A stretch of 64,000 nt of DNA, from positions 62,001 to 126,000 of the forward strand of contig JAWQEG010002457.1 of NCBI GenBank assembly GCA_033782935.1. Direction: 5' to 3'. The first letter of the stretch is position 1, and every line of letters starts with the position of its first letter. The notes under the pieces were generated by a model that had not been told where the DNA came from, did no database searches, and saw only the letters and a program-made list of their open reading frames with translations. Of this stretch, positions 37,401-49,523 are shown in pieces. This DNA comes from Petrolisthes cinctipes (lineage: Eukaryota; Arthropoda; Malacostraca; Decapoda; Porcellanidae). A program made the translations under genes and the position numbers.

Positions 37401-38411
37401 ATACAGTGTCAATGCTTAAGTTAATGGGATACTCAATATTGTAATATTCCAGACCCTCAAGTACTTGGAAAAAACACAGTGCAAAAGCCAAAGTTCAGAA
37501 ATAATTCAGAGATTTCTGGAGGCAGTCAAACAATTCAAACTTACCAAAGCAGAGAAGCTACAGCTGATTAATTTAAGACCAACAACCCCCGTGGAAATGC
37601 AACTGGTAATGTATACATTTCACTTGGTACTTTTGATATAGAGCAGTGGTTCCCAAACTTTTTCATCTGGTTAGCTAATTTAACATGCCACATTAAGCAT
37701 GTTACCCCTTTCACACAATGTTGTCAATATTGATATACAGTATATGGCTAAATAAAAACACTAGAGATATTTTTTCTCTAACCTTTCCATTACCCCCCAA
37801 ATATTGTTGTATTACCCCTAGGATGTAATTAATCCCCAGTTTAGGAATCACTGATTTAGAGGATATTATTTTATCACAGTTTTGGTTCATGTTGACATTC
37901 ACACGTAATGAATTTAATTGATTATAAATCTTTGATGTCGATTGTGGTCAGATGGTGCATTTTTCTCTGGCTAAAAGGAAATAATTTTTCAGTCAAGTAA
38001 ATGGAAATAATTAAGAGTTCCCACTTAAAGTGATAACCTTTATCTTGAGTGATACATTTTTTTTATTATGCTGTAAATGGTGATGTGTTGAAATTCTCAA
38101 GGGGCTTAGATCTTGATTTCCTCACCTTTCAAGGTGAGGTAAGCAATTTGTAATTGAGAAAACCTGTATCTCACCGACTACTTTCTGGATGATAAATTAC
38201 TGTATGTGATGATGGATGTACAGTACAGTACTGACTTTTGATACAGTTAGAAGAGAATGATAAAGTTACAATGCATTATCTGCAGATCATTGAAGAGAGT
38301 GAGGACAGATTGACAGAGGAACAGGTGGAGGAGCTGATATCTTTGGTGGAGTTACACCTTCCTGATCCCACTGCATCACAGATGGTCAATGGCCAGGTCA
38401 CTAACCAGTAA
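34455..38411 (+). CDS. CRCP: CRCP / RPC9, RNA polymerase III subunit
   Basis: Four coding exons: 34455-34462, 35952-36084, 37453-37605 and 38286-38411 (139 residues; vertebrate CRCP is about 148). The first exon contributes only ATGGAAGT, as in vertebrates, where the protein also starts MEV. Conserved blocks: LSNYEVLRLLQE, TLKYLEKTQC, SEIIQRFLEAVKQFKLTKAE, KLQLINLRPTTPVEMQL and IEESEDRLTEEQVEELI (HRDC-like fold). Known role: partner of RPC8 in the Pol III stalk, needed for initiation at tRNA and 5S genes; also described as a CGRP-receptor component. The N-terminal linker is shorter than in vertebrates. The introns hold the pogo-, foldback-, piggyBac- and hAT-like elements listed below. No canonical AATAAA found close to the stop. 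Confidence 0.95.
34696..35276. mobile_element. pogo/Tigger-like MITE with a nested element
   Basis: Ends CAGTAAAACCTCGATATCAC and ATAGCGATGGTTTACTG, inverted repeats with mismatches, flanked by TA (34694-34695 and 35277-35278). Length 581 bp including the nested 34842-34960 element. Same CAGTAAA terminus class as 3574-4554. CRCP intron 1. Confidence 0.6.
34842..34960. mobile_element. Palindromic MITE of the GTATGCAAGAAC family, copy 1
   Basis: 119 bp, inverted over its whole length (TTCAAGAACATTCATGGTG against CACCATGAATGTTCTTGCG), flanked by the 3-bp duplication TAT (34839-34841 and 34961-34963). Related to 39608-39740, 46063-46195 and 63953-64000. Confidence 0.8.
35457..35474 (-). repeat. 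Short interstitial (TTAGG)n tract
   Basis: CCTAACCTAACCTAACCT, about three and a half copies of the arthropod telomere pentamer, in CRCP intron 1. Similar TTAGG/TCAGG strings occur at 5705-5717, 14479-14497 and 54315-54337. Confidence 0.7.
36447..36865. mobile_element. piggyBac-like MITE
   Basis: 419 bp between TTAA duplications (36443-36446 and 36866-36869). Termini CCCTTAAAGCGCAGG and CCTGCTCTTTAAGGG are 14/15 inverted matches. A subterminal hairpin, GTGTCGGCATTTGCCGACAC, follows the left end. TTAA targets and CCC termini are the hallmark of piggyBac. No transposase. CRCP intron 2. Confidence 0.85.
37644..37853. mobile_element. hAT-type MITE
   Basis: 210 bp starting CAGTGGTTCCCAAACT and ending AGTTTAGGAATCACTG, flanked by ATATAGAG (37636-37643) and ATTTAGAG (37854-37861), an 8-bp duplication with one mismatch. 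CRCP intron 3. Confidence 0.8.
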
Positions 38412-38429
38412 CTATGAATGTTATTTAAT

Positions 38430-39240
38430 TGAGGGTTAGTGGTGTGTTACAAAAATAATAATAATATATACAATTAAGAAAATTGTTTGGTTTGTTTGTA
38501 TCCTTTCTTACATATTCATATTGTGTTCCTTTTGATATATTCATTGTCTAGCGATAACAGTGATTTGAAACTAATGTGGATATGGAGAAAAATTTAAATA
38601 ATTCATAATGGAAGTAGGTATGTGCTTAGCTTCAAAGGATTTCACCTCTGTTGTTGTCGATGTTCTCCCGGGGCAGAATGGCCTCCTGCCCCACAGACCC
38701 CAGGTACACTCTGGTCGCAGTGAGAAAACAAATTAAAATAAAGGAGGGGCTGGCCCTATATGCCTGGGTATTCCCAGTCACTTGTTTTACTCCTCTTGTA
38801 ATAAATTGTGCCATTCATTTGTTCGCTGTTTGAACAATTGGCAAGAGCATTGGAGGTGGGATAATGGGAGCTATCTAACTTAGGATAAACTACAATAATA
38901 TGACACCATAAGAGCTCTAATTACCAATGATTAAATGCAGTATGTCAAACATCTTATTCTCAAACTTTATTGAGCATTATAAGCAAAGATGAGGGGATAC
39001 AGTAGGTAGAGGCTGCAGTATTTCTGAATGGGAGATGCTCTACCACACAGTACAAAATACACTGTACAACACCTGTTTATAATTTGGTCTTACAAACAAT
39101 AAGTATCAAGAAGATAATGTAATGCAGGAGAAAATTTTTAAATGAATTCAGTTATACAGTACATCAAAACAATCCCAGAATCTTGAATAGGATTGTTAAA
39201 GCCTGTATTTAAACAACATGATAATACTGTACTGTCAACA
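38430..39240. other. Intergenic sequence downstream of CRCP
   Basis: AT-rich except for a GC-richer patch at 38640-38830 that is open for about 60 codons on both strands, with no recognised product. Otherwise nothing seen. Confidence 0.45.
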
Positions 39241-39350
39241 TACAGGTATCTATCTACAGCACTGGAGCTTTGTCCTTCCAGGAATTACCCCCCCCAAAGG
39301 GTGTGGCCTTGGTAAAAGAGTCTCAAGTTCTAACAATCCCTCTTTACTTT
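39240..39350 (-). pseudogene. LINE 3' tail relic (family 'REVRAID')
   Basis: The reverse complement runs AGTAAAGAGGGATTGTTAGA ... CCACACCCTTTGGGGG ... TGTAGATAG, matching the 3' end of the plus-strand relic at 31100-31250 in order. Non-coding remnant. Confidence 0.6.
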
Positions 39351-39607
39351 CATCCAAACATCCAGAAAAATAAACTCAAATAAATATATATTTGGCATCC
39401 TTGCCAATCATAGACCCAATTCTGTATCATAGAATAAGATCTCGACCATAACCCAGTGCAATACAATTTTCAGTCCTACACTTTTATACCCTAGCAATAA
39501 CTTTTGGATTTTTTTAAGCTTCGTAATTTGAGTTTGATTTGCGAGTGCTTGACTACCAACTAATAATGTATAGTGACCAAAATACCATGTAAAGAAATGG
39601 AATCAAA

Positions 39608-39740
39608 GGGCTGTATGCAAGAACATCCGTGGTGTTGACAATAGCATGGTATCGTTCCGATGGTTCAGTTCTTTGTCAATGGAGTCATTGTACTGGTACC
39701 ACATCATTATCAACACCATGGATGATCTTGCATATGTTCC
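39608..39740. mobile_element. Palindromic MITE of the GTATGCAAGAAC family, copy 2
   Basis: 133 bp, starts GGGCTGTATGCAAGAACATC, ends GATCTTGCATATGTTCC, flanked by AAA (39605-39607 and 39741-39743). The body is an imperfect hairpin. Confidence 0.8.
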
Positions 39741-40163
39741 AAAGCCTCATACATAGCTTCCAAGGACATGAATGTAAAGCCACATACACAGCTCCAGAGA
39801 ACATGAAAGTAGAGCTGAGAACACTGCTTCATGGTCAATGAAAGTTAACAACCATGGTCACAGTTACTGTCTCAACATTAGTTACAGTACACAAATGACT
39901 TCCAATGACATAAAAAGTAAAGCCAATACATAGTTTCAGAAAACATGAAAGTAGGGCTAAGAACACTGCTTCATAGTGTATGAAAGTTAACCATGGACAC
40001 AGTTACTGTCTCGTAACATTAGATACAGTACTGTACACACATTTGCATTCACTATATTCTAAATATTTATGAAAGCATCTGGTATGCTTGTAAAAAGGGA
40101 AATGAGGTATTATTAATGATTTGTTATTCTTTGCCTTATCGGTTCACTGGACACGGTCAGTAG

Positions 40164-40898
40164 CAGTGGCAGAACAAGGGTGTAAAAATGGGGGGGTGGC
40201 ACACCCACAACAACGGAGAACAGCCGAGGACACACCCACAGTACAGTACATTCTCACTCTGGAGTTTGCCCAGTCTTGCACACTTGCTTAATAACATTAA
40301 ACACTCCTACAGTCCTATTACTCAAGAACCCAATATTTTGTCACAGCATTACCAGCACAACTGCATTCCCGTCCCCCACATACCCAGAATTTTACTTAAG
40401 TTACTGATTATGATGTAATGAATGTTGTACACTACCAATACTACATATTTATGATACCTCCACATACAAACTGCTGAACAGTATAAAAAAGAAGGTACTC
40501 TGCAAAGATAACACTTACATGTATGGTTCTACAGCTATTATTTGGTTACTTGTGAGATGTCTGCTGTAGTCTGCACTTTGCAGTGTTACTGTGTCAGAGG
40601 CTCTTGGAGGATCTCTTTTATGAAGCACCCCAGATTATATAAGAAAAAATACAGACATTTGCGTGGCGTGCCACTAGTTTCAACTTTGGATCACAATAAA
40701 ACAATAACCATGCATCGTGTATGTTAATCTTACAATTATTGCATAGGTATTAAATCGTGATAGGTCAATTACCATATTAATTTTCATATTAATACTGTTT
40801 GCTAATGTTTTCAATATGTTACTAATTTATTTAAAAGGGGCACCACCCTGAAATAGGGGGCCACGTGCCTCCCATGCCCCCCTGCAGTTCCGCCACTG
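40164..40898. mobile_element. Non-autonomous hAT transposon
   Basis: 735 bp with a perfect 8-bp duplication GTCAGTAG (40156-40163 and 40899-40906). Termini CAGTGGCAGAAC and GTTCCGCCACTG. Next to each end lies a G- or C-rich stretch (GGGGGGGTGGCAC; TGCCCCCCTGCAG). CAGTGGCGGA-type ends are common in hAT elements. No transposase frame remains. Confidence 0.9.
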
Positions 40899-41528
40899 GT
40901 CAGTAGTCAAAATACAAATATTTGTGAATGAAGGAGAATGAATGTCAGAATGCCATGATCAATTACAGACTGTGCTCAAATTTTTTTCTTTTATTCAAAG
41001 ACTTAATAACACTGGGTTTGGAAAGCCTTAGATATTCATACATGATCAAACAATAGTTAACACAACTGCATTACTAACTGGTGAGTTGTATATAAAACAA
41101 AGATCAATTTAGGAGTACAGTAGTAGTCAATAGGTTTTCTTTTTCACCCAACACACTATTCTTGAGGTAGGACAACACATGGATTGTTGATAATTTATGC
41201 AGTGTCTCTCTGACCATGTTTTTCTGCCCATAATCAAAGGTTCACAGTTACAAAAGTAAATGATTCATATATTACTTCAAGGATGCAACCTAGTTATCAG
41301 AGGTGTTGAACAACAAAATATAAAATTAGTGGAAAGGAATATATACCCTTTTTCCCCCTATATGTGTTGAGATACATTTTGCAATTACACTGCTCAAATA
41401 AAAAGATTACTAGGTGACCATGATGTTTTTGGTAATGAAGATAAACTATAATGAAAAAGAGGATAAAATTCTATCCTACTTTCACTTTTCAGTACAGAAT
41501 ATTAGTTAATTGTCTAACACAAAAGGTC

Positions 41529-44500
41529 TCAAAAGAAGAGTCCTCGCATCCTCCGTCCCATGGCCAATCTCTCGTGCAGAAGGTTGAAGCGGTTGATAAA
41601 TCGATTCATGGTGTTGCAGCATTTGGTGATGGTTCCCAGATACGACATCAGTGCCACATCATTACATTGCTGCAATATATTGGACTTTAATTACAACAAT
41701 AGAGTATAGATAACCTTTGTTATGACATACATAATTGGTGTTTTATCTAGTGCCAGATGCAACACAAATTATACTTTATTTTTTACTTGGCCTTTACAGT
41801 ATAATCATTTATATGTGACATTATGCATTATATAATGTAGCATCCAATTTCCCCACCTAAAAGGAAATGAACAAAGAAAATATCTAAAAAAAAAAGAAAA
41901 AAGAAAAAAAATCTTTGCAAAAGCCTATATCATACCTGTTCACACAAATAATATTCAGATTTCTTTTTTAACAAGCAGATCACAGTGCATCAGTATAAAT
42001 CAATCAATATTTCTAATTCCTTGCTCCCTCTTGGAATTAGCCTTTTAAGTTACATTATACTTACAACCTGCACTGCCCTTTCACAAACATTCAGTGATAC
42101 TGCCTTGTCCCATGAATACCCCTGCTCAAGTACAGTTCTTAGATACAATCACATATAGTGTATGTAGCACTTACATTGTAAAATTCACCGTGAAATTTGT
42201 CATTACTAAGTACAGGAAGCCGATGGGCAAGGGCATTGATCTGACGTAAAATTTCATGATTAAACTCCACCTCGCTGCGCTGACTGGCTCTTACATATTC
42301 TGCAATCAAGCGCACTCGACTTGCCAGCATCTTGATGGCACTGTACTGTGCTTGGAGGTTCTCTGCAACTGAGAGATAATGTCAAGTAGATAATACTTAA
42401 ACTTAGATGAATACCTAATGATTATAAAGGTAACAGGAAAGCCATTATCATATTATAGTTAAAACCTTCCAAGTCAGTAATCAATGGATGACAGAAGTAT
42501 CCTCTGCTCAAGTCATATAATGCAAGGAACTACTGATGGGTAAGTCTTTTTTATAATGTTATCCTTTGGATATCATTAGTGCTTCAATACAAGATATATT
42601 ATCTGGTGACAGTTGAAGAAAAATGCAATTTTGTCAACTGTTGTTTAAATAAAGATTTAAAAAAAAAAAACATGGAAATACCACCGGCTTCTAGATACAA
42701 CCGTACTAAATATTATATTACAATGTATCTTTTATAGTAAAGTTGAGTCTCTTTTATTTTTTGCATTAGAATAATTACTGTCATTGATGAATGAGGTGTT
42801 ATATATAACCAACCTAAGGAGCTCTCCTGTGTGTCATGGGAAGACATTCGTGCCACATGGTCAACACCGATGCGTTCAGCTTCCTCTGTGGCTATAGTGT
42901 ACTGTAGCTCCACTAACAGCATAGTTGCTGAGCCCTTCACTAGATCCAGCACACTCTCATAGATACTTACTGGCAACTGTAGTAGAGAATAATCACATAC
43001 ATAAGCATTATAACTAATCAAATACTGTAATACAATAGATACAATTAAGAAACCATAAACACAGATATGGAGATAATATATACTGATTATTAAGAATCCA
43101 CCCTAGTCATAATTTAATTAACTTTTTAAGTAACTTGGCCTTATCTACAAATCGATATTTTGTATTGTTTTTATACAAGACAGATCAGTACCATACAGTA
43201 ATGGGTCTTCCAAGAGCAGTATTTATAACACTCACAAAATGTTCATATTTTAAGGGGGAAGTACAATGTTGGTAAATCTGGAGAAACTGATTCCTCCAAA
43301 CTATTCCAAACAACAGAACACCTTTATTTTTGTTCATCTGGTCCTGTTTCCTGACATACTTTCTGAGGAATCATGGAACTCCAATGTAACAAAAGTGAAT
43401 TACTCCCTTAATCAACAATGACAATCCTTCACCATAAACCCTATTGTGGGAGAAACAGAGTGCTTGTACCTTGCTCCAGTTAACTGTCATGTTTAGAACA
43501 CCAGGAACAAGTGGTACACAATACAACACATCCAGGGTACTTACATCAGTGTGACGAGCCATGGGATTAAGTTTTAGGAAAATGGGACTCTCAAGAAGGT
43601 CACAGATCTGCTTGTGAACTAGAAGGTCAGGTGGTCCAGGAGTGTCACCAGTAGTATACCATCCAAGAAGGTCCATGTCACTGAACACTTGCTTATCTGT
43701 TGCATATTCACATATATTTTTAAAATATGTTTGAAAATGTAATGTACAGAAATTACTTTATATAACTGCAGTGTAATGACTGAAAATATATATGCTAATG
43801 CAGTCCAAACTTGACTTCAAGTCACTGTAATTTGATTTGTAACTCCTGCTGCTGGCATCTGACACTCCTATACAATGTATTATTATAAAGCACATTGTTA
43901 CTGGATGCAGTAAAATGGATAAAAAATTATGACATAATAAATAAACTTGAAAAGTGTTGAAGTATTGGCCAGACTCTTGCCTCATCAATCCAAATACTGA
44001 TACTCCATAACATAAATGAAGAAAATATTACAGCTTTATATATAACGAAGGACTGCAAGGTACTTACACTGTTCTTCTTTTAGTGTATAATATTCACGGT
44101 TGATGATAATGTGGCCATCAAGCTCATCAAAACTCAATTCAAAAGAGTTCATTATCTCTACATGACGTCCAGTCTGTTTGCCAATAAGGGCCCCTAGCAC
44201 TGAAAAAGGTTAATTTTCATGTTATAATAATACAAAGCCATTAATACCAGCTTCTAATATATTCATAACAATACTGTATTTATTTTCTACCTCCTGTCTG
44301 TACTATACATAGAACTATATAATATATATATAGAGAGAACTGTATAATATGTATATGTCTCAGTGATGCATGGCTACTTTTTAAATCAAGGAAGTAAAAT
44401 TAATAATCTGTGCTGAATCAAGTCTACAGTATCTGGTCTGTTCAAGCCCAAGGAAGGCAGATTATACTAAGAAGGTACAGTAGCTAATACCGTACATGAA

Positions 44501-45802
44501 GTGTACTTTCATACTGCTTAAAAATTAAGTGGATGCATAATTAAACAAAGAGATTACCTTGCACAGGCTTGCCCTCCTGAGCCCTCTGCCGCGTCCAGTG
44601 CTCAGATATGTTAAGTATGACTAGGGGATGTAGAGAGACAGAGATGCTACCCACTGTACCAGCAGCAGCCATCACAGACTCTCCTCCTCCACTTGATAGG
44701 GTCTCACTTGTTTCTCCAGCACCACCTACAGTATGTCCATTTAATAATATGTAAGCTTTCTCACCAGTCTGGGAAATTGTTATATACAATAGTGTACGGC
44801 ATAAATACAGTACTTCATGTTACATTAGATTGTAATCTATTCCAACTTCCAGTCTCTGACAGCCCCGTAGTGGGGTACTGTATTGCCTGTATTAGTGATG
44901 TGGGCAATTCTTTATGGGTTTTGGCACCCCTTCTGCCCCAGCCACTAGCTTTCAGTTCTTCAACTATCCCTCTTTTCTTTCTATTTCCTTCCTGCTTGCT
45001 GTCTCCCCTCTCTATCACCTTTTTCTGGTGCTATATGACCTCGCTGTTGAGGCTCCTAATATCATTCAATCAATTAGTCTCTGACAAATGAAGAACTAAA
45101 GATGAAATGGCATCAATGAAGGATTGAGCAACTCTTACACTGAATAATAATGTTTGAGTTTAATTCCATGAAACCATTAATACTTTATGAACATTAATAA
45201 TATTCTCCCAGGAATGGTCTTTGATAATTCAACAATTCCATGAATGGTATGGTACCAAACTATACCGATAAATTCTATCTATTTGTTTATTTTCAAAGGT
45301 AATTTTCAAAGTTATGAAAATTTCATTATCCCTTAAATATTTAGAAATATAAGCCATCATATCTGCATAGTTCTGATAAAAACTAAAGCTGATGGCACTG
45401 TTATCTGTAGTCACATGGTGCCTTCCCATAACCCTGCCATGATTTTAGAGGAGAACACGTATCATGTCTACGCAGCAAAATCATCAATGCCTTTAATCAG
45501 ACATAAATGATGTTAAGAGATATTACATGTTAAATATACATTCTAATTAAGACACAGTAAAGATATGGACAGTAATTATAATTCTTATATATACTGTCGG
45601 TACAAGCGAATGTACCTGGTGCTGATGACTGGGTTGGGGGAGGATGAGGTGAGGTTGGTGCAGCAATGGGCATGGCGGGAGTTGATGCATGACATGAACT
45701 CTCTGGTACAGCTGCTGGTGGTGTTGATGCCACAGCCTGGGTTGATGATGAGGATGGAGTGGCCTCAGATCCAATGTCTTCATCTACTTCCATACTCAAC
45801 AT
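41529..45802 (-). CDS. CSN6: COP9 signalosome subunit 6
   Basis: Seven coding exons, minus strand: 45616-45802, 44558-44725, 44068-44199, 43545-43696, 42814-42976, 42175-42368 and 41529-41669, all phases agreeing (378 residues). The start ATG at 45802 (A at -3) gives MLSMEVDED; an ATG three codons later is an alternative. A Ser/Pro/Ala-rich N-terminal extension of about 85 residues precedes the MPN domain ([77 protein letters not shown]). The C-terminal helices contain [31 protein letters not shown] and [17 protein letters not shown]. The HxH JAMM zinc ligands are absent, as expected: CSN6 is the inactive MPN partner of CSN5 in the complex that removes NEDD8 from cullins. The long N-terminus makes it larger than the 327-residue human protein. 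A 5' UTR exon upstream is likely (acceptor at 45833) but not located. Confidence 0.96.
43254..43407. mobile_element. TTAA-flanked MITE (best copy of its family)
   Basis: 154 bp between TTAA sites (43250-43253 and 43408-43411), left end GGGGGAAGTACAATG, right end AAAAGTGAATTACTCCC, an imperfect inverted repeat. Internal landmarks GTAAATCTGGAG, ATTCCTCCAAACTATTCCA and CATCTGGTCCTGTTTCCTGA are shared with 14140-14300 and 19528-19670, more weakly with 4565-4700. TTAA flanks suggest a piggyBac-type mobiliser. CSN6 intron. Confidence 0.65.
44861..45075. mobile_element. Truncated retroposon with 10-bp target duplication
   Basis: A 215-bp insert bracketed by AGTCTCTGAC (44851-44860 and 45076-45085). 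Its plus-strand 3' end is a short ATTCAATCAATT repeat, as in the 3' tails of some non-LTR elements. The body is open across CACCCCTTCTGCCCCAGCC and CTATATGACCTCGCTGTTG without a recognised domain. Lies in the first coding intron of CSN6. Confidence 0.65.
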
Positions 45803-46062
45803 TGTATCTTGATCAATAAAAGGTTTTTCCCCCTGCAAAGGTAACATTTCTTTAGAGTAGTAATGGAAACAATGACTACTGGTATGCACAATATAAAAAT
45901 CGAGGCAAAATAATCAAGGAAAAAAAAACTCGCGATATTATCCTTCAGCCCATTGTACTGTACACTTACAACTAACTTACAAAAAAAAAAAAAAAAAGAT
46001 ACCTGTACATTAATATACTACTATAACTGATAAATTACTAAATGTATTAATATTTAACGTTA

Positions 46063-46195
46063 GGGCTGTATGCAAGAACGTGCATGGTGCATACGATGGC
46101 GTGGTACCAGTACGACGACTCCATAGACAAACAACACAGTCATCGTACCGGTACCACACCATCGTACACACCACGAATGTTCTAGCATACGGCCC
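46063..46195. mobile_element. Palindromic MITE of the GTATGCAAGAAC family, copy 3
   Basis: 133 bp, GGGCTGTATGCAAGAACGTG to GTTCTAGCATACGGCCC, flanked by TTA (46060-46062 and 46196-46198). The most complete hairpin of the family. Near the CSN6 5' end. Confidence 0.85.
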
Positions 46196-46198
46196 TTA

Positions 46199-47446
46199 GT
46201 ACCGAGCAACAATAACAATCAAAATACCAACAAGTCACTTCCCTGCTGGACCGCTAAACAACTGGGGTAGCCTTCACTAGCCTATAATTATTTCAGGTTA
46301 ATATATACTCCATTAACTCGGATATAATCCTGAATATTCCCCAACCAAAAGCATCTTATAAAACACACACATAAAATCTAACCCAATCAATAATAATACC
46401 GATGCAGATAGAGTGTGGCGCAGTGATGATTCTATTCTTATTATTATTATTTTTATTACACCTCTTCCTTCCTTCTTCTCACTCAAGCAAAACAAACCAC
46501 AAGTTCCACAACAACAATAGATAATTCGAAGCCCCACAATGGTTACAAAATAATAGAATTCAGACAGAGCCTCGAATTCTTCAGAGTCTGAATTCTGAGG
46601 GTGTGTTCAGTTCTGCTACGGTACCGGATATTTTTATTTTTTTCTTATTTAGTGGCATTTATTTCCTTCCTCGTGCAAATTTTGTTCTTATTGTCGTGCT
46701 ATACTCATTTTACTATTAATTTTGTGCATTTTTTAACATTTTATTCTTCTCTTCTTTTTTTATCATCATCAACAAGGATAAATTTTGATGCTGTTGTCGT
46801 TGTTGGCGGACGTGGCGCGGAGGAATATTGTCCACCGCATACACGTGTCTACAAAAAAGATTTCGTAATGGCCAGTTTATGGTCATGAAAAAGTACATTA
46901 TAATAAGAGGAAAAATCATGAGGCGTTGCTGTATTGTCCAAAATGAATATACAGCAGTGATATGTAAAAAAAAAAATTATGCGCTATTTTGTTGTAACTG
47001 CGTTTTAAATATTAGAAGCCCCCTTTGAACGTACATTATCACAGAATATTTTCATAGTACAATTTTTTTACTATTTAGATAGTAAAATATAGGGATAATA
47101 GATTATATATGTTCTTCCTGAATGCGACTTGTGGACATTCGAAGACCCCCAAGCCACCTTTATATGTTTCCTGTCTTATTAGATATTGATAGTATTGCAA
47201 TAAAACGACAATGAAAGAATAGATATGAAAGATTATGATTATAATTCCTGTTTATCTGGGAGGTATGTGGTGGGACTAGTTTACTATGCGGAGGGTGACA
47301 GGAAAAGGAAAAAGGGAGCACCAAGGCAAGTGACAGCCAGACCATACCCAGCAAGGACGACGTTCCAGACACACGACTCCCATCCACTGTGCTTTAATAT
47401 TCTCACTCCCCAGCCTCTCTATCCTCAATTTCCAAGTCGACCAACC
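46199..47446. other. Intergenic region between divergent CSN6 and SERP1
   Basis: About 1.2 kb that should hold the CSN6 upstream exon and promoter (minus) and the SERP1 promoter and 5' UTR (plus). A CpG-richer patch at 46790-46850 (GGCGGACGTGGCGCGGAGG) is a candidate promoter core. No other gene or transposon end recognised. Confidence 0.4.
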
Positions 47447-47899
47447 ATGGCCCCCAAACAGCGCATGAGGATCGCCAACGAGAAGAGTGCCAAGAATGTA
47501 ACCATGAGAGGGAATGTTCCAAAGTCGTCGGTAAGTCAGCCTGGCACTCCCTCCCTCCCTCCTGCCTTCCTTCCGTGTTGGGGTTTAAATGTCACCCCAA
47601 ATGTTAAGTGTCCATATGGCCCACTAGAATTCCACCAGGCGGGTAGTATATGGTTTGTTCTGGATACCATGGGGTTAATTGAAGCTTGTACGATAGCCTA
47701 AGTATTGTTAAAGAAATGTATTTAGGGAGTACATTATCGTAAAATACAGTAATTGATTTCTCAAGTTACAGTACCTACCTACCCATTTCGGTCATTTTTA
47801 AACCATGGTTCAAACTGGGCCAGTTCTCGGTTTTGAAATATTGTATGACGTTTTACATCACTTGCTATGTATGCAGCTTTTGTTTATAATAGGGTTGCT

Positions 47900-47931
<32 letters not shown>

Positions 47932-49464
47932 TTTTTTTCCAGATTAGGTTCCTTTCTAACGTTAGATGGGATCAATCAAAAGTTATACAGTATCTGAACA
48001 TTTTCATGTCCCCTTTGACCTATTCATTTGTGCATTTGCTATAAATTAGATCTATGGAGCTGATGAAAAGTACATAGTAAGCACTTCTTTTGATAGATAG
48101 AAATTGTGTGTGTAGTAATATTTTTCTTTAAAAGACAGTACAAATGTGCTGGCACAATTTTTTTTTTTAAGCAACATGATTGATGGGTATGAAAAAAGAA
48201 TGTGATTTCTTTATTAAGACGTGCCTAATTTTATAATGTGAAATGCCCCTTTTCTTTCATCCCAACTTGTATAAAATAAGGTCCCTAATTACCATAAGCT
48301 TGGTCAGTTTGTAATATGTTAATACATTGGCCCAGTTAAGTAAGTTTGAATTTTATACTGTTTAATTCTATGCAATTCTTTACAGAGAGCTGAGCAAGAA
48401 ACTTCCCCCGTTGGTCCTTGGCTCCTCGGACTCTTCATATTCGTTGTCTGTGGCTCAGGTATGCTCTCGCAGTTAATCAATTTGCTACAGGGGATATACA
48501 AGTTTATTATTTGGGGGTGGGTGGTTAACTCTGTGGTAATTGGACTAAATTGATATCATTCATGACATTTATATGTAGTAGATTGTTCTAACTTGCTCGT
48601 ATTGTACACATACGATGTTCTACACACACGATGTTCTACACACACATTATTCTTTTGTTCTCCTGTGATTGTTTTAATTAATTTACCCAAGAATTTGCAA
48701 ACATGTAAATTGTAGGGGTCAACTTATATTTTGCAGTCCTTGGACAGTACTGTAATTATGGAAGTCAGTATGTCTCTAGTTTCTCTGATCATATAGCTGA
48801 TTTTTGGTTATGGTATTTTTGCTCTCCTTGCTTTATTTCCAATTTTCCTCCTCAGTAACTGCATCTATTCTCTTCAATGTTTTTAACTCTTCGCAGGGCT
48901 CAGGTCTCACAATTTATTGCGCCCAGTTTAATTATTTCCTTTTAATCAGTTCAACATACTCTTGGTTTGCTTTTCAGTTTTCCCAATTCCAGCATAATCA
49001 CATCCATTACTGGCACAAAGTAGATATGAATTTATTCCATTTGAGTTAACTTTTCACCTGAAATTTTCCTTTACAAGTAAATGAAATATCTCTAATGTTT
49101 GTCAAGACTGAATCCCTGTAAATGTTAAGAAAAAATTAAATGATATTGTGAACAGTGTACTGTAACACTGAGGAGGGTGTGCAGATGTGAATATATAGAC
49201 TTTTTGAGTTAAATCCATTAACTGGTGATTGAACCGCTAGGAACTTTTATATCCACGTTAATAATGGTATCAGTGTGTATAATAGAAAAAAGCTGAAAAC
49301 TAAATGCAATAGTATATATTTACCCTTGTCATGAACACACAAGGTAAAGTAACAATTCATTTTTGTTAACTCTTGGGGTAATTTTCAGTTTTGTAACTAA
49401 TATTGCCTTATTTACTTTTTTTTCAGCTGTGTTCCAAATCATCCAGTCCATCAGAATGGGTTAG
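47447..49464 (+). CDS. SERP1: Stress-associated ER protein SERP1 / RAMP4
   Basis: Three coding exons: 47447-47530, 48386-48458 and 49427-49464, phases consistent, 64 residues plus stop, the usual family length. The start ACCATGG is a strong Kozak site. Sequence landmarks: MAPKQRMRIANEKSAKNVTM, RGNVPKSS, then the tail anchor PWLLGLFIFVVCGSAVFQII and QSIRMG. Known role: a small tail-anchored protein of the ER translocon (Sec61) that stabilises membrane proteins under ER stress. The terminal exon occurs a second time 97 bases downstream (49524-49561) with its own acceptor and stop. Upstream of the ATG the 5' UTR extends to an undetermined start. Poly(A) signal at 49959-49964. Confidence 0.96.
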
Positions 49465-49523
49465 TAAAGCATGGGTATTTGTCAGTTTTGTAACTAATAT
49501 TGCATTATTTACTTTTTTTTCAG

